NCBI GenBank assembly: GCA_016706685.1
Contig: JADJJE010000055.1
Location: 1-27,419 of the forward strand
Length of the DNA stretch: 27,419 nt
Direction: 5' to 3'
DNA from: Sandaracinaceae bacterium
GTDB lineage: Bacteria; Myxococcota_A; Polyangia; Polyangiales; Houyiibacteriaceae
How positions within the stretch are numbered: the stretch's first letter is position 1; each line of letters opens with the position of its first letter. The notes beneath the pieces were generated by a model. That model ran no database searches and was not told the origin of the DNA. It worked only from the letters and a program-made list of their open reading frames with translations. Shown piece after piece: positions 26,691-27,419 of this stretch. Both the position numbers and the translations under genes were made by a program.

Positions 26691-26958
26691 GTCGTTGCCT
26701 TCGCCCGAAACGCGGGCAAAGGGAATTAAGACTGATCCGGAGACTCAAACCATTGAGAATTTACATGAGAAAGGCCGATTCCCGCTGGTCGCTGGGGCGG
26801 AGCGGATCGTGTTTTGCTGGCGGCCGATGCCGATCGCGGTCCCGGTTCCCGCCCCCAGGCTAAGTGGGCGGCACGTTTCTACGCGCTTCGCCGTGATCTC
26901 ATGCCGGTCGCTCGGTAATAAGCCGCTCCCCGCACGTGATGCGGGCTTTGGAGGAAGA
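26691..26958 (+). promoter_or_regulatory. Intergenic region and leader of rpsD, shared with the divergent patatin gene
   Basis: This 268-base region has no supported gene. Bases 26710-26790 are AT-richer than the genes, as expected for a promoter zone, but I cannot name convincing -35 and -10 boxes. From about 26800 it is GC-rich and could be transcribed as a long rpsD leader, ending in a small hairpin directly before the ribosome binding site. GGAGG at 26950-26954 with ATG at 26959 is a strong site for the S4 gene. Confidence 0.45.
26929..26945 (+). promoter_or_regulatory. Hairpin directly upstream of the rpsD ribosome binding site
   Basis: CCCGCA (26929-26934), a CGTGA loop and TGCGGG (26940-26945) make a 6-bp stem. 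It is followed by CTTT and then GGAGG. It may be a translational control element (S4 represses its own operon in several bacteria) or a weak attenuator. The stem is short and could arise by chance. Confidence 0.27.
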
Positions 26959-27419
26959 ATGTCCCGCTACACCGGACCGCGCGTAAAGAAGATGCGCGCC
27001 TGAACCTCGACCTTCCCGGTCTCACTCACCAAAGAGCATGTGGGACCGCCCGTTCCCGCCAGCGTGCACGGTGCGAAGAACGTTCGTCGCCGCAAAGATG
27101 AGCGACTACAAGAAGCAGCTGCTCGAAGAAGCAAGAAGCTCCGCCTGAACTACGGTCTGACCGAGCGTCAGTTCCGTCGCCTTACTCTACAAGGAGGCCG
27201 TCACGAGCCGTGATGACCCGAGCGGTGACAAGCTGCTCAGGTTCCTCCGAGCGTCACCTCGACAACGCGTGGTCTTCCACGCCGGCTTCGCGCCGACCAT
27301 CCCGGCGGCCCGTCGGCTCATCAACCACGGCCACTTCCAGATCAACGGGAAGCGCGTGGACATCGCGAGCTACCGCGCGTGAAGCCGGGCGAGGTCATCT
27401 CGCTCCGCGCGCAGCCAGG
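26959..27419 (+). CDS. rpsD: 30S ribosomal protein S4, partial at the right edge, frameshifted
   Basis: ATG 26959 encodes MSRYTGPRVKKMRALNLDLP after correction near 27002. Then follow the S4 N-terminal region (a damaged stretch near 27030-27110 corresponding to the MW-RPFPP-HG part) and KMSDYKKQLLEEARSSA, restored to KMSDYKKQLLEKQKLRLNYG. LTERQFRRLYKEAVTSRDDP, SGDKLLQFLERHLDNVVFHA and GFAPTIPAARRLINHGHFQI come next, then NGKRVDIASYRVKPGEVISL; the window ends within the S4 RNA-binding domain. The N-terminus lacks the CxxC-type zinc-binding cysteines seen in some S4 proteins, so it is the zinc-free form. The protein nucleates 30S assembly by binding 16S rRNA. It stands apart from other ribosomal protein genes within the visible sequence; the right-hand context is unknown. 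Confidence 0.93.

Overview
The window is a roughly 70% GC chromosomal segment whose gene content suits a Myxococcota/Deltaproteobacteria (Polyangia-like) bacterium. The reasons are many lipoproteins with lipoboxes, a metal-dependent hydrolase lipoprotein with motifs I associate with myxobacteria, a DUF6503-like lipoprotein, a cysteine-free S4 ribosomal protein and very high third-position GC. This placement is an inference from protein character, not a search. Most genes are broken by single-base frameshifts, and at least two places seem to have lost larger blocks. The breaks hit essential genes (fpg, pfkA, rpsD), so I read them as sequence errors rather than pseudogenes. Coordinates therefore span the reconstructed gene, and the product was read by moving between frames.

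Layout. 1-1127 (-): partial metal-dependent hydrolase lipoprotein. 1267-2520 (+): lipoprotein with an NADase-type glycan-binding domain and a C-terminal DUF2914. 2488-9381 (-): heavy-metal efflux operon read as outer-membrane factor, adaptor, RND pump, OmpR-type response regulator, sensor kinase, with ATGA overlaps between the first three genes. 9456-10448 (-): 6-phosphofructokinase. 10529-11494 (+): DUF6503-like lipoprotein. 11559-13993 (+): a large unrecognised TPR-like protein. 14031-14886 (+): Fpg/MutM glycosylase, overlapping a small membrane protein, then a fragmentary membrane protein. 15548-15877: AT-richer gap without a clear gene.

15878-20591 (+) is the most unusual part. Four tightly packed genes encode a conserved protein of unknown family, a GH3-family acyl-adenylating enzyme that seems to lack its C-terminal domain, a large (probably tandem) GNAT-like protein, and a condensation/wax-ester-synthase-like acyltransferase with an HHxxxDG motif. 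Together they look like a small pathway for activating and conjugating acyl groups. I know of no characterised system with this set, though I could not search for one.

20599-23758 (-): Cys-rich secreted protein, porin O/P-like outer-membrane protein, DarP (YjgA), and a rhodanese lipoprotein. 23867-24891 (+): LLM-class flavin-dependent oxidoreductase, followed by a membrane-anchored protein of unknown function. A perfect 13-bp hairpin (25451-25479) separates these from the convergent patatin-like phospholipase (25493-26690, -). The window ends in rpsD (26959 onward, +), cut by the window edge. I saw no rRNA, tRNA, CRISPR array, transposase or phage gene.
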